64,000 bases of DNA from G963665405 sp963665405 (lineage in GTDB: Bacteria > Chloroflexota > Dehalococcoidia > Lucifugimonadales > G963665405): NCBI GenBank assembly GCA_963665405.2, contig OY762261.2, positions 1,240,001 through 1,304,000 of the forward strand, given 5' to 3'. The notes beneath the pieces were generated by a model that was given only the letters and a program-made list of their open reading frames with translations, was not told the DNA's origin and made no database searches. Each line of letters starts with the position of its first letter. Within the stretch, counting starts at the first letter, position 1. This document shows, piece by piece, positions 33,712-40,562 of the stretch. A program made the translations under genes and the position numbers.

Positions 33712-34272
33712 CTAAGGGCTCTCCGAGGGTGGGCTGGTGGGGTTCCCCAGGTCCTCCAGGTTGAGCGTCTCGACGAAGTCGGTGAAAGCAGACAGGCTCC
33801 GGAGCTCCTCTTCTCTGAGAGGCCGGGCATCGGTGCCGTCTCCGTTGGCGAGGATCGGCTTGCCGGTCTCTTCGTCCATTTCCACGCCGGCCTTCTGGAT
33901 GACGGCGTCGTCGGCAAATATTGGCGCCCGAGTCCGCACGGCGAGAGCTATGGCATCGCTGGGACGAGCGTCCACCTCGAGGGTGTTCCCATTGTGGGTG
34001 ATGTGGATCTTGGCGAAGAAGGTGTCGTTGTTGAGATCCGACACGACGATCCGGTCCACGCTTGCCCCGAGCGAGTCGATCACCGCGCCAAGCAGGTCGT
34101 GGGTCAGCGGCCGGGGGACCGAGACGTCCTGCAGCTTGACCGCGATGGCGTCGGCCTCATTGGGTCCGATCCAGATCGGCAGATACTGGTTGGTTTCCTT
34201 TACGCGCAGGATGACTACCCGCTGGTAGTTCATCAGGCTTACGCGAATACTGTCAATGATCATCTCGAGCAT
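33712..34272 (-). CDS. Bifunctional nuclease family protein (DUF151/BFN)
   Basis: Member of the DUF151 family, whose plant and Thermotoga members degrade both DNA and RNA. Core motifs are MNYQRVVILRVKETNQYLPI (near 14), WIGPNEADAIAVKLQ (the wiG..EA.aI pattern, near 34), RPLTHDLLGAVIDSLG (near 53) and LEVDARPSDAIALAVRTRAP (near 98). A C-terminal extension (residues 135-186) is acidic and likely flexible. It has its own terminator and lies upstream of the atp operon on the same strand. Confidence 0.85.
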   Translation of the reverse strand: MLEMIIDSIRVSLMNYQRVVILRVKETNQYLPIWIGPNEADAIAVKLQDVSVPRPLTHDLLGAVIDSLGASVDRIVVSDLNNDTFFAKIHITHNGNTLEVDARPSDAIALAVRTRAPIFADDAVIQKAGVEMDEETGKPILANGDGTDARPLREEELRSLSAFTDFVETLNLEDLGNPTSPPSESP

Positions 34273-34602
34273 GGACCCGCTCCTCCTTCGCCGCGCCTCT
34301 GAACCATTTTAGGACCGAGGTCTGAGCGGTGTCAACGAGGTTTGCCCCATGGTTGCTCCGACCGACGCATCCTGGGGCGGCTTTTCCGACCGGCAACGAA
34401 GGCGCTTCAGAGGGCGCGACACACCGTCACGCGCCGCAGTGCGCTCGGCGCCGGCCCATCCGTGCGCTCAGGGACAGGTCAAGAATCGGTACGAGTGGCC
34501 AATCTACCGAGTAGCCGCCGGCCCACATCATCTGAGTGGCCGGGCAGACCATAGAGCCGGCCAGCAAAAGCGGTTGGAGCCGGCCGCGGGACGAGGGAGA
34601 GG
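34273..34602. other. 330-bp intergenic region, no gene recognised
   Basis: The gap between the nuclease and DUF951 genes is GC-rich and has GCCGGC-type small inverted repeats. I see no tRNA, RNase P, 6S or SRP signature and no credible ORF on either strand; the short frames lack a ribosome site and homology. It may hold a promoter for the nuclease gene. Confidence 0.45.
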
Positions 34603-34800
34603 TCAGTGCTGTTTCGGAGGAGTTGTGCCCGGCCGGGCCGATACGATCGCCTTGAGGCGCTTTTCGAGGGTCGATCGGGCCATCAGGACCCGCCGGGAGC
34701 ATCCAAGGCAGCGAAGGCCGATGTCAGCACCTAGTCGAACGACCTCCCACTCGTAGCCGCCACAGGGATGGACCTTCCTGAGACGGACGGTCTGGCCCAT
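34603..34800 (-). CDS. DUF951 small zinc-binding protein
   Basis: Short protein of 65 residues with the DUF951 pattern: MGQTVRLRKVHPCGGYEWEV followed by LGADIGLRCLGCSRRVLMAR. Four potential metal ligands are visible (HPCG, CLGC). The family is widespread in Firmicutes and Chloroflexota, and its function is unknown. Its ATG is seven bases from the pyrF stop, so it is in the same transcript. The C-terminal tail is basic and Pro-rich. Confidence 0.8.
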   Translation of the reverse strand: MGQTVRLRKVHPCGGYEWEVVRLGADIGLRCLGCSRRVLMARSTLEKRLKAIVSARPGTTPPKQH

Positions 34801-34807
34801 CTTCAGA

Positions 34808-35692
34808 TCAAGAGGCAGAGCCGGTCCTCGATTCTTGTTCCTCGAGTAGCATGAAACCCAGCGTAGTGTTCATGTGGTCGCGGAGGCTCATAGCCTCATC
34901 GCGAGCGGCATCCGCAAACGCGCTCCTCTCGCTTGACGCGTACAGGACGCTGCGTGAAGAGTTGATGATCAGGTTGCCCAAGCTGGCGTCGACACCGTAT
35001 CTCACGGTGCTCTCCAGGTCTCCCTTCTGCGCCCCGACGCCTGGGACGAGCAGAGGCATGCCCGGGCATAGCTCTCGAACGACGCGAACGTCGTCCGGGT
35101 ATGTGGCTCCCACGACCAGGCCGACGCTCCCCCCGGACCCCCATCCCGAGACCTCGCGCGCGATCGCCTGGTAGAGCGGGGCCTTGTCGCCCCCAACTGA
35201 CACCGGGAGGTCCTGGAAGTCTTTCGCGCTCCTGTTCGAAGACCGGCACCAGACGAAGACCCCCTTCCCCTCATGTCGAAGGAAGGGGTCGAGCGTGTCG
35301 CGGCCTCCGTAGGCGTTTACGGTGGCGCAGTCGAAACCGAAGGTCTCGAAGACCGCTTTGGCGTACTGCTCGGTGGCTACGGGGATGTCGCCGGCCTTGA
35401 AGTCGCAGATAAGGACCGCCTCCGGCGCAGCCGTCCGGATGTGCTCCACCGTACGCTCTAGAGCCCGGATGCCATCGCTGCCCTGCGCAAGGTAGAAGGC
35501 CAGGTTGGTCTTGTAGGCGCAAACCAGATCGCTGGTGGCATCGACGATCGCACGGTTGAAGTCGAGCACGTCCAGGTCCGAGGGCATTCGCCGTGGGTCA
35601 GGATCCAGCCCAACACAGAGAAGGCTGTGTCGAGACTCGGACACGTTCCGCAGCCTCTCTGCAAATGTGGGCAGCGTGCGGCTGTTCGTCAG
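34808..35692 (-). CDS. pyrF: Orotidine 5'-phosphate decarboxylase (PyrF subfamily 2)
   Basis: Makes UMP from OMP in pyrimidine synthesis. Active-site residues are VGLDPDPRRMPSD near the start, VCAYKTNLAFYLAQG (Lys), LICDFKAGDIPVATEQYAKA (Asp-x-Lys-x-x-Asp) and VGATYPDDVRVVRELCPGMP. I extend the start to a CTG at 35692, because GGAGG (35698-35702) lies five bases upstream and the added residues TNSRTLPTFAERLRNVSESR complete the first family helix. A GTG at 35644 would cut this helix. The result has 294 residues. It is transcribed with DUF951 and divergent from the glycosylase gene. Confidence 0.85.
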   Translation of the reverse strand: MTNSRTLPTFAERLRNVSESRHSLLCVGLDPDPRRMPSDLDVLDFNRAIVDATSDLVCAYKTNLAFYLAQGSDGIRALERTVEHIRTAAPEAVLICDFKAGDIPVATEQYAKAVFETFGFDCATVNAYGGRDTLDPFLRHEGKGVFVWCRSSNRSAKDFQDLPVSVGGDKAPLYQAIAREVSGWGSGGSVGLVVGATYPDDVRVVRELCPGMPLLVPGVGAQKGDLESTVRYGVDASLGNLIINSSRSVLYASSERSAFADAARDEAMSLRDHMNTTLGFMLLEEQESRTGSAS

Positions 35693-35823
35693 TTCGTCCT
35701 CCGCCCGGTTGCGTCTGGCAGGCGACCGCCGGATAGTGTATGTTCGATGGCCGCCGGCTGCAAGCTTGCCGTTAGATTATGGTAGCACGACCGGGTCTTG
35801 AGCCGCCCCAATCTCAGTTAGCC

Positions 35824-36504
35824 ATGACCTCCGTTTTCACAAGAATCTACGAACGCCTATTACAGGAATACGGGCCCCAGCACTGGTGGCCCGCCGACAC
35901 GCCCTTCGAGGTGATGGTGGGCGCGGTACTGACTCAGGCGGCCTCCTGGAGCAACGTCGAACGGGCCATTGCCAACTTGAGGGAGGCCAGCCTTCTTTCC
36001 CCCGCAGCGCTCCGCCGGGTCCCTCAGGAGGAGCTGGCGATTCTGCTCCGTCCCAGCGGCTACTTCAATGCAAAGGCACGTAAGCTGAAGGCGCTGGTGG
36101 ACTACCTCGGGGACCGGTTCGACGACGACCTGGGGAGGATGTCTGAGCAGGACGTCGCCAGCCTCAGGGAAGATCTGCTCTCGGTGCACGGAATAGGCGA
36201 GGAGACTGCCGATGACATCATCCTGTACGCGGTGGGCAGGCCGTCGTTCGTGATCGACGCCTACACCAGGAGGGTGTTCTCGCGGCTGGGTCTGTCCCCG
36301 GAGAAAGGGTCGTACGCGACCTATCAACGGCTGTTCGAAGATGCGCTCCCCAGGGACCCAGTCCTCTACGGGGAGTATCATGCCCTGATAGTTCGGCATG
36401 GCAAGTATGTCTGCAAGAAGCGGCCGCTGTGCCAGGATTGCTGTCTGCGGGAGGTCTGTCCCACCGGGGAGCGGATTCTCGCTGGCGGCGAGTGCCCCGG
36501 TTAG
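35824..36504 (+). CDS. HhH-GPD DNA glycosylase, endonuclease III/MagIII-like
   Basis: Base-excision repair glycosylase. The N-terminal part (QHWWPADTPFEVMVGAVLTQ and then NVERAI) and RPSGYFNAKARKLKALVDYL resemble the MagIII/3-methyladenine type. The helix-hairpin-helix reads SVHGIGEETADDIILYAVG (near 125); the Lys used by bifunctional Nth lyases is Glu here, so it should be a monofunctional glycosylase. The catalytic Asp is in VIDAYTRRVFSRLGL. A 4Fe-4S site C-x5-C-x2-C-x5-C (C-KKRPL-C-QD-C-CLREV-C, near 198-215) closes the protein, one residue shorter than in Nth. The ATG at 35824 gives 226 residues. It converges with modC. Confidence 0.8.
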   Translation: MTSVFTRIYERLLQEYGPQHWWPADTPFEVMVGAVLTQAASWSNVERAIANLREASLLSPAALRRVPQEELAILLRPSGYFNAKARKLKALVDYLGDRFDDDLGRMSEQDVASLREDLLSVHGIGEETADDIILYAVGRPSFVIDAYTRRVFSRLGLSPEKGSYATYQRLFEDALPRDPVLYGEYHALIVRHGKYVCKKRPLCQDCCLREVCPTGERILAGGECPG

Positions 36505-36509
36505 CCTGG

Positions 36510-37604
36510 TCACGCGGCGGCGCCGTCCAGTACCGAGATGCTGTTGCTCTTGATGACCAGGAAGACCTGCTGTCCTTCCCGAATCCCCAGATCGCTCCGC
36601 GCCGCCTCGGTAAGCTCCGCGATCATCTGCCTCCCGGCGTCTACGTATACCGTCGCCCGTCCGTCCGAGACGTGGACCTCCTCGACGGTCGCCGGAAGCA
36701 CGTTTCGCGCACTGATCCTATGTGGACGCTCCATGGCCACGATGATATCCGCGGCGCGAATCGACACCGTCACCTCCTGGCCGGCCTCCAGGCCGGTCTC
36801 CGGGACCGAGACGGTGACTCCGCCGATGTCCAGCTCGGTGAGGCCTGGCGGTGCCGGGCCGCCCAGGACCCGAGCCTCCATCAGATTCTCTAGCCCGGCG
36901 TAGTCGGCCGCGGCCCGGACGCCGTGCTGGACCAGAACCTGCGACGGCCTGCCGACGGCGACCGGTCTCCCCTCGGACAGCACCAGAACCGCCTCCGCTA
37001 GGGCCATCACCTCCGAGACGGAGTGAGACACGTAGACCATGGGGATCCCGAGCTCCTGCCTGGCTCGACGCAGGTATCGCAGAATCCGGCCGCGAAAGCC
37101 GATGTCCAGTGAGGCCAGCGGCTCGTCCAGCAGTAGAAGCTCAGGGGAGGTGGCAAGGGCCCTGGCCAGTGCGACCCTCTGCCTTTCTCCACCGGATAGG
37201 TTCTCGATGCCCCGGTCCATCAGCTCCGACAGCTCGAACAGATCGACGAGATCGTCCAACTTGATGGACCGGAGCTCGGCGGGGGTCGAACTGTACCCGT
37301 ATCTTATGTTGCCCGCCACGCTGAGATGCGGGAATAGGGCGGAGTCCTGGAAGACGTAACCGAACCGCCGCTTCTCCGGCGGCAGGTTCCGGCGAGGATT
37401 GGACGAGAAGACCCGGCGGCCCAGCACCTCTATATGACCGGCGTCGGGGGTGGCGAGCCCCGCGATGCAGTTGAGCAGGGTCGTCTTGCCACTTCCGGAT
37501 CGCCCGAAGATGGCGACGACTCCGCCCTCGAACGCAGCCTCGCACTGCAGCTCGAAGGCTGGGAATCTCTTGGTGATGTCGAAGTCCAGCAGCCGCTCCG
37601 CCAT
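36510..37604 (-). CDS. modC: Molybdate/tungstate ABC transporter ATP-binding protein
   Basis: ATPase of the molybdate importer. Walker A is GRSGSGKTTLLNCIAG (near 34), the Q-loop FQDSALFPHLSV, the signature LSGGERQRVALARALA (near 134) and Walker B LLLLDEPLASLDIG; the H-loop is VSHSVSEVM. Two tandem Mop-like oxyanion-binding halves follow (residues about 255-360: GLEAGQEVTVSIRAADIIVA and then REGQQVFLVIKSNSISVLDG), as in ModC. The ATG at 37604 is used; a longer frame upstream is not conserved. It is last in the cluster after modB. Confidence 0.93.
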   Translation of the reverse strand: MAERLLDFDITKRFPAFELQCEAAFEGGVVAIFGRSGSGKTTLLNCIAGLATPDAGHIEVLGRRVFSSNPRRNLPPEKRRFGYVFQDSALFPHLSVAGNIRYGYSSTPAELRSIKLDDLVDLFELSELMDRGIENLSGGERQRVALARALATSPELLLLDEPLASLDIGFRGRILRYLRRARQELGIPMVYVSHSVSEVMALAEAVLVLSEGRPVAVGRPSQVLVQHGVRAAADYAGLENLMEARVLGGPAPPGLTELDIGGVTVSVPETGLEAGQEVTVSIRAADIIVAMERPHRISARNVLPATVEEVHVSDGRATVYVDAGRQMIAELTEAARSDLGIREGQQVFLVIKSNSISVLDGAAA

Positions 37605-37671
37605 AGGTTCTCGACCCTCCACAGCGCGCGCGCGCCCGCTCGCCCGTTCGTTCAGGGATAAGCCGGGCCGC

Positions 37672-38343
37672 TTACGTCTCGCGTCGCCGCTTTGAGCGAT
37701 CGAGCAGCCAGTTGTGGGCAGCCAGTGTGATCGCGGCCAACGCCACGGAGACGCCGATAAGCGCCATAGCGGTCCCGTCGTTGCCAAGCAGGACCTCGGA
37801 GTAGATCGCCAGCGCAAGGGTCTGAGTCTGGCCCGGGATGTTGCCCGCGACGGTGATCGTCGCTCCGAACTCGCTCAGCGCCCGCACGAAGCCCAGCAGC
37901 GCCCCGGCCAGGATCCCCTTGTAGGCCAGCGGCACCGTAACGGTCGCGAACGTCTTCCAGGGACCGGCTCCCAGGCTCCGCGCGACCATCTCGAGTCTCG
38001 GGTCGACCTCGTTCATCGCCACTATGATGGCCCGGGCCATCAGCGGAAACGAGACGACCGCTGAAGCCAGAGCGGCAGCGATCCAGGAGAAGACGATATC
38101 GACGCCGAACAGCGCATGCACGGCCGCGCCGACTGGCCCCTCCCTCCCGAGTGCCAGAAGGAGGAAGAAGCCGATCGCCACCGGGGGCAGCGCCAGGGGC
38201 AACGACACCAGAACGTCGATGACGATGAGGCCCCGCACCTTTCGCCGGACCATCAGCCAGCTGATCCCCAGGGCGATAGGCAGGTTCACCAGCGTCGCAA
38301 CGACGGCTATCCGCAGTGTCAGTCCTAGTAGCTGCAGGTCCAC
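37672..38343 (-). CDS. modB: Molybdate/tungstate ABC transporter permease
   Basis: Membrane subunit with about five helices and the ModB-type coupling motif LEMVARSLGAGPWKTFATVT (near 130), where EAA loops meet the ATPase. The N-terminus LLGLTLRIAVVATLVNLPIA and the P-rich segment VSLPLALPPVAIGFFLLLAL are typical. SEFGATITVAGNIPGQTQTL (near 175) is the conserved ModB C-terminal block. It has 223 residues. It lies between modA and modC. Confidence 0.93.
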   Translation of the reverse strand: MDLQLLGLTLRIAVVATLVNLPIALGISWLMVRRKVRGLIVIDVLVSLPLALPPVAIGFFLLLALGREGPVGAAVHALFGVDIVFSWIAAALASAVVSFPLMARAIIVAMNEVDPRLEMVARSLGAGPWKTFATVTVPLAYKGILAGALLGFVRALSEFGATITVAGNIPGQTQTLALAIYSEVLLGNDGTAMALIGVSVALAAITLAAHNWLLDRSKRRRET

Positions 38344-38389
38344 GTCCTAGTTCTCCTACGACTATCGTCTGCACCGAGCCCCCGGTGGG

Positions 38390-39190
38390 TCACAGGGGCT
38401 CGAACCCGTACCTTCGGAAGATCTCACCGGCCGTCGCGCTCTGGAGAAACTCCAAGAACTCCTCGGCGACTTCCTTGGAGGTCGTCGATCGCACGACGGC
38501 CGCGGGGTATTCGATCGGGGTATGACTTTCTGGCGGTATGACGTCCAGCACGGTCAGAGACGGAGCGCTCAGGGCGTCGGTCCTGTAAACGAACGCCACG
38601 TTCGCGTTGCCCGTCTCGACGTATGCGAGGGCTGCGCGGACGAACGGCCCTATCACGACCTTCGGCTCCACGTCGTCCCACAGGTCCAGATTGGTCATCG
38701 CCTCGCGTGCGTAGAAGCCGGCCGGTGCAAGATCGGGGGCGGCCAGCGCAACTCTCTCAACCTCGGCGGACGTCAGTCGCTCGAGCGACTCGATCCCCAG
38801 CGGGTTGTCGTGCGGGACCACCATCACCAGCTTGTTGCCCAGGAGGTCCGGCTTCTCCGTCCCCAGCAGATCCCTCTCTCTGAGATAGCGCATGGGCTCC
38901 TGTCCGGCGGAGATGTACACGTCGGCGGGGGCCCCCTGGGCTATCTGCTGGGCCAGCGCCTGCGAGGCGCCGTAGCTAACGGTTACGACGTTTCCGGTCT
39001 CGTCCTCGAACAGCGCCTCGACCTCCGCCAGAGCCTCGATCAGGCTGTTCGCCGCGAAGACCAGGATTTTCTCATCCTTCTCGTCCTGGGATTGGGAGCA
39101 GCCGGCCACGAGGAGTCCGCCGCAGACGATCCCGGCCGTCGTCAGCAGGAGGGCTCTGGCTGAGTGCTGAAACCCCATTTCTGAAAACAT
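38390..39190 (-). CDS. modA: Molybdate/tungstate-binding lipoprotein
   Basis: Extracellular binding lipoprotein of the ModA family. The signal segment has basic residues, a hydrophobic core (ALLLTTAGIVCGGLLVAGC) and a lipobox with Cys (VAGC) near residue 32. The mature part reads ILVFAANSLIEALAEVEALF, then the oxyanion signature SYGASQALAQQIAQGAPADV. AALAYVETGNANVAFVYRTD and IPPESHTPIEYPAAVV are family typical. It has 266 residues from the ATG that overlaps the regulator stop by one base; a second Met four codons later is possible. Confidence 0.92.
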   Translation of the reverse strand: MFSEMGFQHSARALLLTTAGIVCGGLLVAGCSQSQDEKDEKILVFAANSLIEALAEVEALFEDETGNVVTVSYGASQALAQQIAQGAPADVYISAGQEPMRYLRERDLLGTEKPDLLGNKLVMVVPHDNPLGIESLERLTSAEVERVALAAPDLAPAGFYAREAMTNLDLWDDVEPKVVIGPFVRAALAYVETGNANVAFVYRTDALSAPSLTVLDVIPPESHTPIEYPAAVVRSTTSKEVAEEFLEFLQSATAGEIFRRYGFEPL

Positions 39191-40335
39191 CAGGCGGCTC
39201 CGGGGATGTGGGCGACCACCTGTCCGGTGGCGCTCACGTCGTACCCGGGAAGTGCTCGCAGCTCGTCCCGGAGTCCCCTGGTCTGGAGGACGTCGAGCAT
39301 CGCCTCGACGGCCGGATGGTCCAGGAGATCTCCCGGAACGACCAGGTCGAAGTGCACCTCAGAAAGCGGGACGAAGTCGAGACCGCACGCCTGGGCGGCC
39401 GCCCTGAGCGCGACCCCCGCGTCGGCTCCTCCGCCCGCGACACTTCGCGCCACGGCCCAGTGGCTGTTGACGACAAGGCTGTAACCGCGCACGTCCTCGG
39501 ACAAGATGCCAAGCCTCGCGAGCTCCACGTCGAGAAAGTCCCGGCACCCCGCGCCCGGCTCGCGGTTCACGATACGGACCGCCGGACGCGTCAGGTCTTC
39601 GACGCCCTGGAGGTCCAGAGGGTTACCCGGTGCGACAACGAGGCCCTGCTCCCATCTCGCTAACCCGATTACCAGTCCGCCTGCGGCGCCGAGGACGTCG
39701 CGGGCCTGACTCACGTTGTACTGCCCGGAGTGCGCACCCAGCAGGTGCGAGCCGGCCACATGAGCCTCCCCTCGGGCCAGGGCGTCCAGCGCCCTGCGGC
39801 TGGACCCGGACAGCCAGGTCATCCTCACGTCGGAGCCATGCCGGCCCAGATGGGCGCAGACGATCCCCAAACTCGGGTCGCAGCCCATCACGAGCCCGCT
39901 GCGGTCCAGACGGGCCGGATCGACGAGCAGCCTGGCGCTGCCACCGCCCCGCGGTTTGTCGAGCATCGCGTCGGCGCTGACGAAGCCCTCCTGGACTCCA
40001 CCGGCGTCGGCCAGCGGATGGGCTACCAGCCGTCCCCTGACCTGGGCCAGGGCGACCCTCTCGGACTCCACTGTCCCGGCGGCGGCGATCTCCACCCGCC
40101 GTTCCGTGTCGAGCTCCGGCAGCGAGAACAGGTCCTCGACCTGGCATCCGAGCGCGCGGGCGAGCCTCAATGCGACCGTCGTACTGGGCACGTAGCGGCG
40201 ATTCTCGATGGCGCTGATCGTCTGCCGGGTCAGCGATGCTCCGTCGGCCAAGGCCTGCTGAGACAGCCCGCCCTCCGCACGGAGCTGGCGGACGCGGTTC
40301 TGGACCTGCCGGGGACTGTCTTCAATTGTGCTGAT
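39190..40335 (-). CDS. Helix-turn-helix regulator with substrate-binding domain (COG1910), molybdate/tungstate type
   Basis: N-terminal XRE-type HTH (QVQNRVRQLRAEGGLSQQAL, ASLTRQTISAIENRRYVPST, residues about 10-65) joined to a periplasmic-binding-like domain (for example ARLLVDPARLDRSGLVMGCD and NREPGAGCRDFLDVELARL). Such proteins sense oxyanions and regulate molybdate or tungstate uptake. No ATG, GTG or TTG precedes the HTH in frame; the only plausible start is ATC at 40335-40333 with AGGAG six bases upstream, or ATT nine bases later. A TTG at 40251 would remove half of the HTH. It is autoregulated in all likelihood: an inverted repeat covers its promoter. Its stop overlaps modA. Confidence 0.8.
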   Translation of the reverse strand: MSTIEDSPRQVQNRVRQLRAEGGLSQQALADGASLTRQTISAIENRRYVPSTTVALRLARALGCQVEDLFSLPELDTERRVEIAAAGTVESERVALAQVRGRLVAHPLADAGGVQEGFVSADAMLDKPRGGGSARLLVDPARLDRSGLVMGCDPSLGIVCAHLGRHGSDVRMTWLSGSSRRALDALARGEAHVAGSHLLGAHSGQYNVSQARDVLGAAGGLVIGLARWEQGLVVAPGNPLDLQGVEDLTRPAVRIVNREPGAGCRDFLDVELARLGILSEDVRGYSLVVNSHWAVARSVAGGGADAGVALRAAAQACGLDFVPLSEVHFDLVVPGDLLDHPAVEAMLDVLQTRGLRDELRALPGYDVSATGQVVAHIPGAA

Positions 40336-40347
40336 GCGTGACTCCTG

Positions 40348-40386
40348 TGTATGGTAAACCAGGCAAAAAGTAAACTATACCATACA
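40348..40386. promoter_or_regulatory. Inverted-repeat operator at the molybdate regulator promoter
   Basis: TGTATGGTA (40348-40356) and TACCATACA (40378-40386) are perfect 9-bp inverted arms, 30 bp centre to centre (about three turns). The right arm overlaps a minus-strand -10 (TATAGT, 40374-40379) and the left arm abuts the regulator's ribosome site. This fits repression of the regulator-modABC operon. Confidence 0.65.
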
Positions 40387-40419
40387 TTCGACCGAAGGTC
40401 CCCAGATAAGGATCGAATG

Positions 40420-40448
40420 TTGAACAACCGAGAGCGGAGTGGTATACT
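40420..40448 (+). promoter_or_regulatory. Promoter of the nusA operon
   Basis: TTGAAC (40420-40425), 17-base spacer, TATACT (40443-40448). It is followed by a leader of about 110 bases that contains a strong hairpin. Confidence 0.65.
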
Positions 40449-40494
40449 GGTGCTCCAAAGTTTCCAGCCTCTGGGCTTCGGCAGAGTTGTCTTT

Positions 40495-40520
40495 GAAAGT
40501 GGGCGGGTCCCACTTTCTTT
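40495..40520 (+). terminator. Hairpin with short U-tract in the nusA leader (possible attenuator)
   Basis: GAAAGTGGG (40495-40503), loop CGGGT, CCCACTTTC (40509-40517), then TTTG. It is a perfect 9-bp stem about 45 bases before the nusA ATG. Stems of this GTGGG...CCCAC kind precede rimP-nusA in many bacteria. It may attenuate or control NusA supply. Confidence 0.5.
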
Positions 40521-40562
40521 GTTAAGAGGGGATGCGCCGGATCTTAGACGGGGGGTGCAGAG

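Noticed and set aside
34273..34602. RNase P RNA, 6S RNA or tRNA
   Set aside because: No matching conserved motif (no GAGGAAAGUCC-type RNase P element and no T-loop GGTTCRA pattern) could be found by reading both strands.
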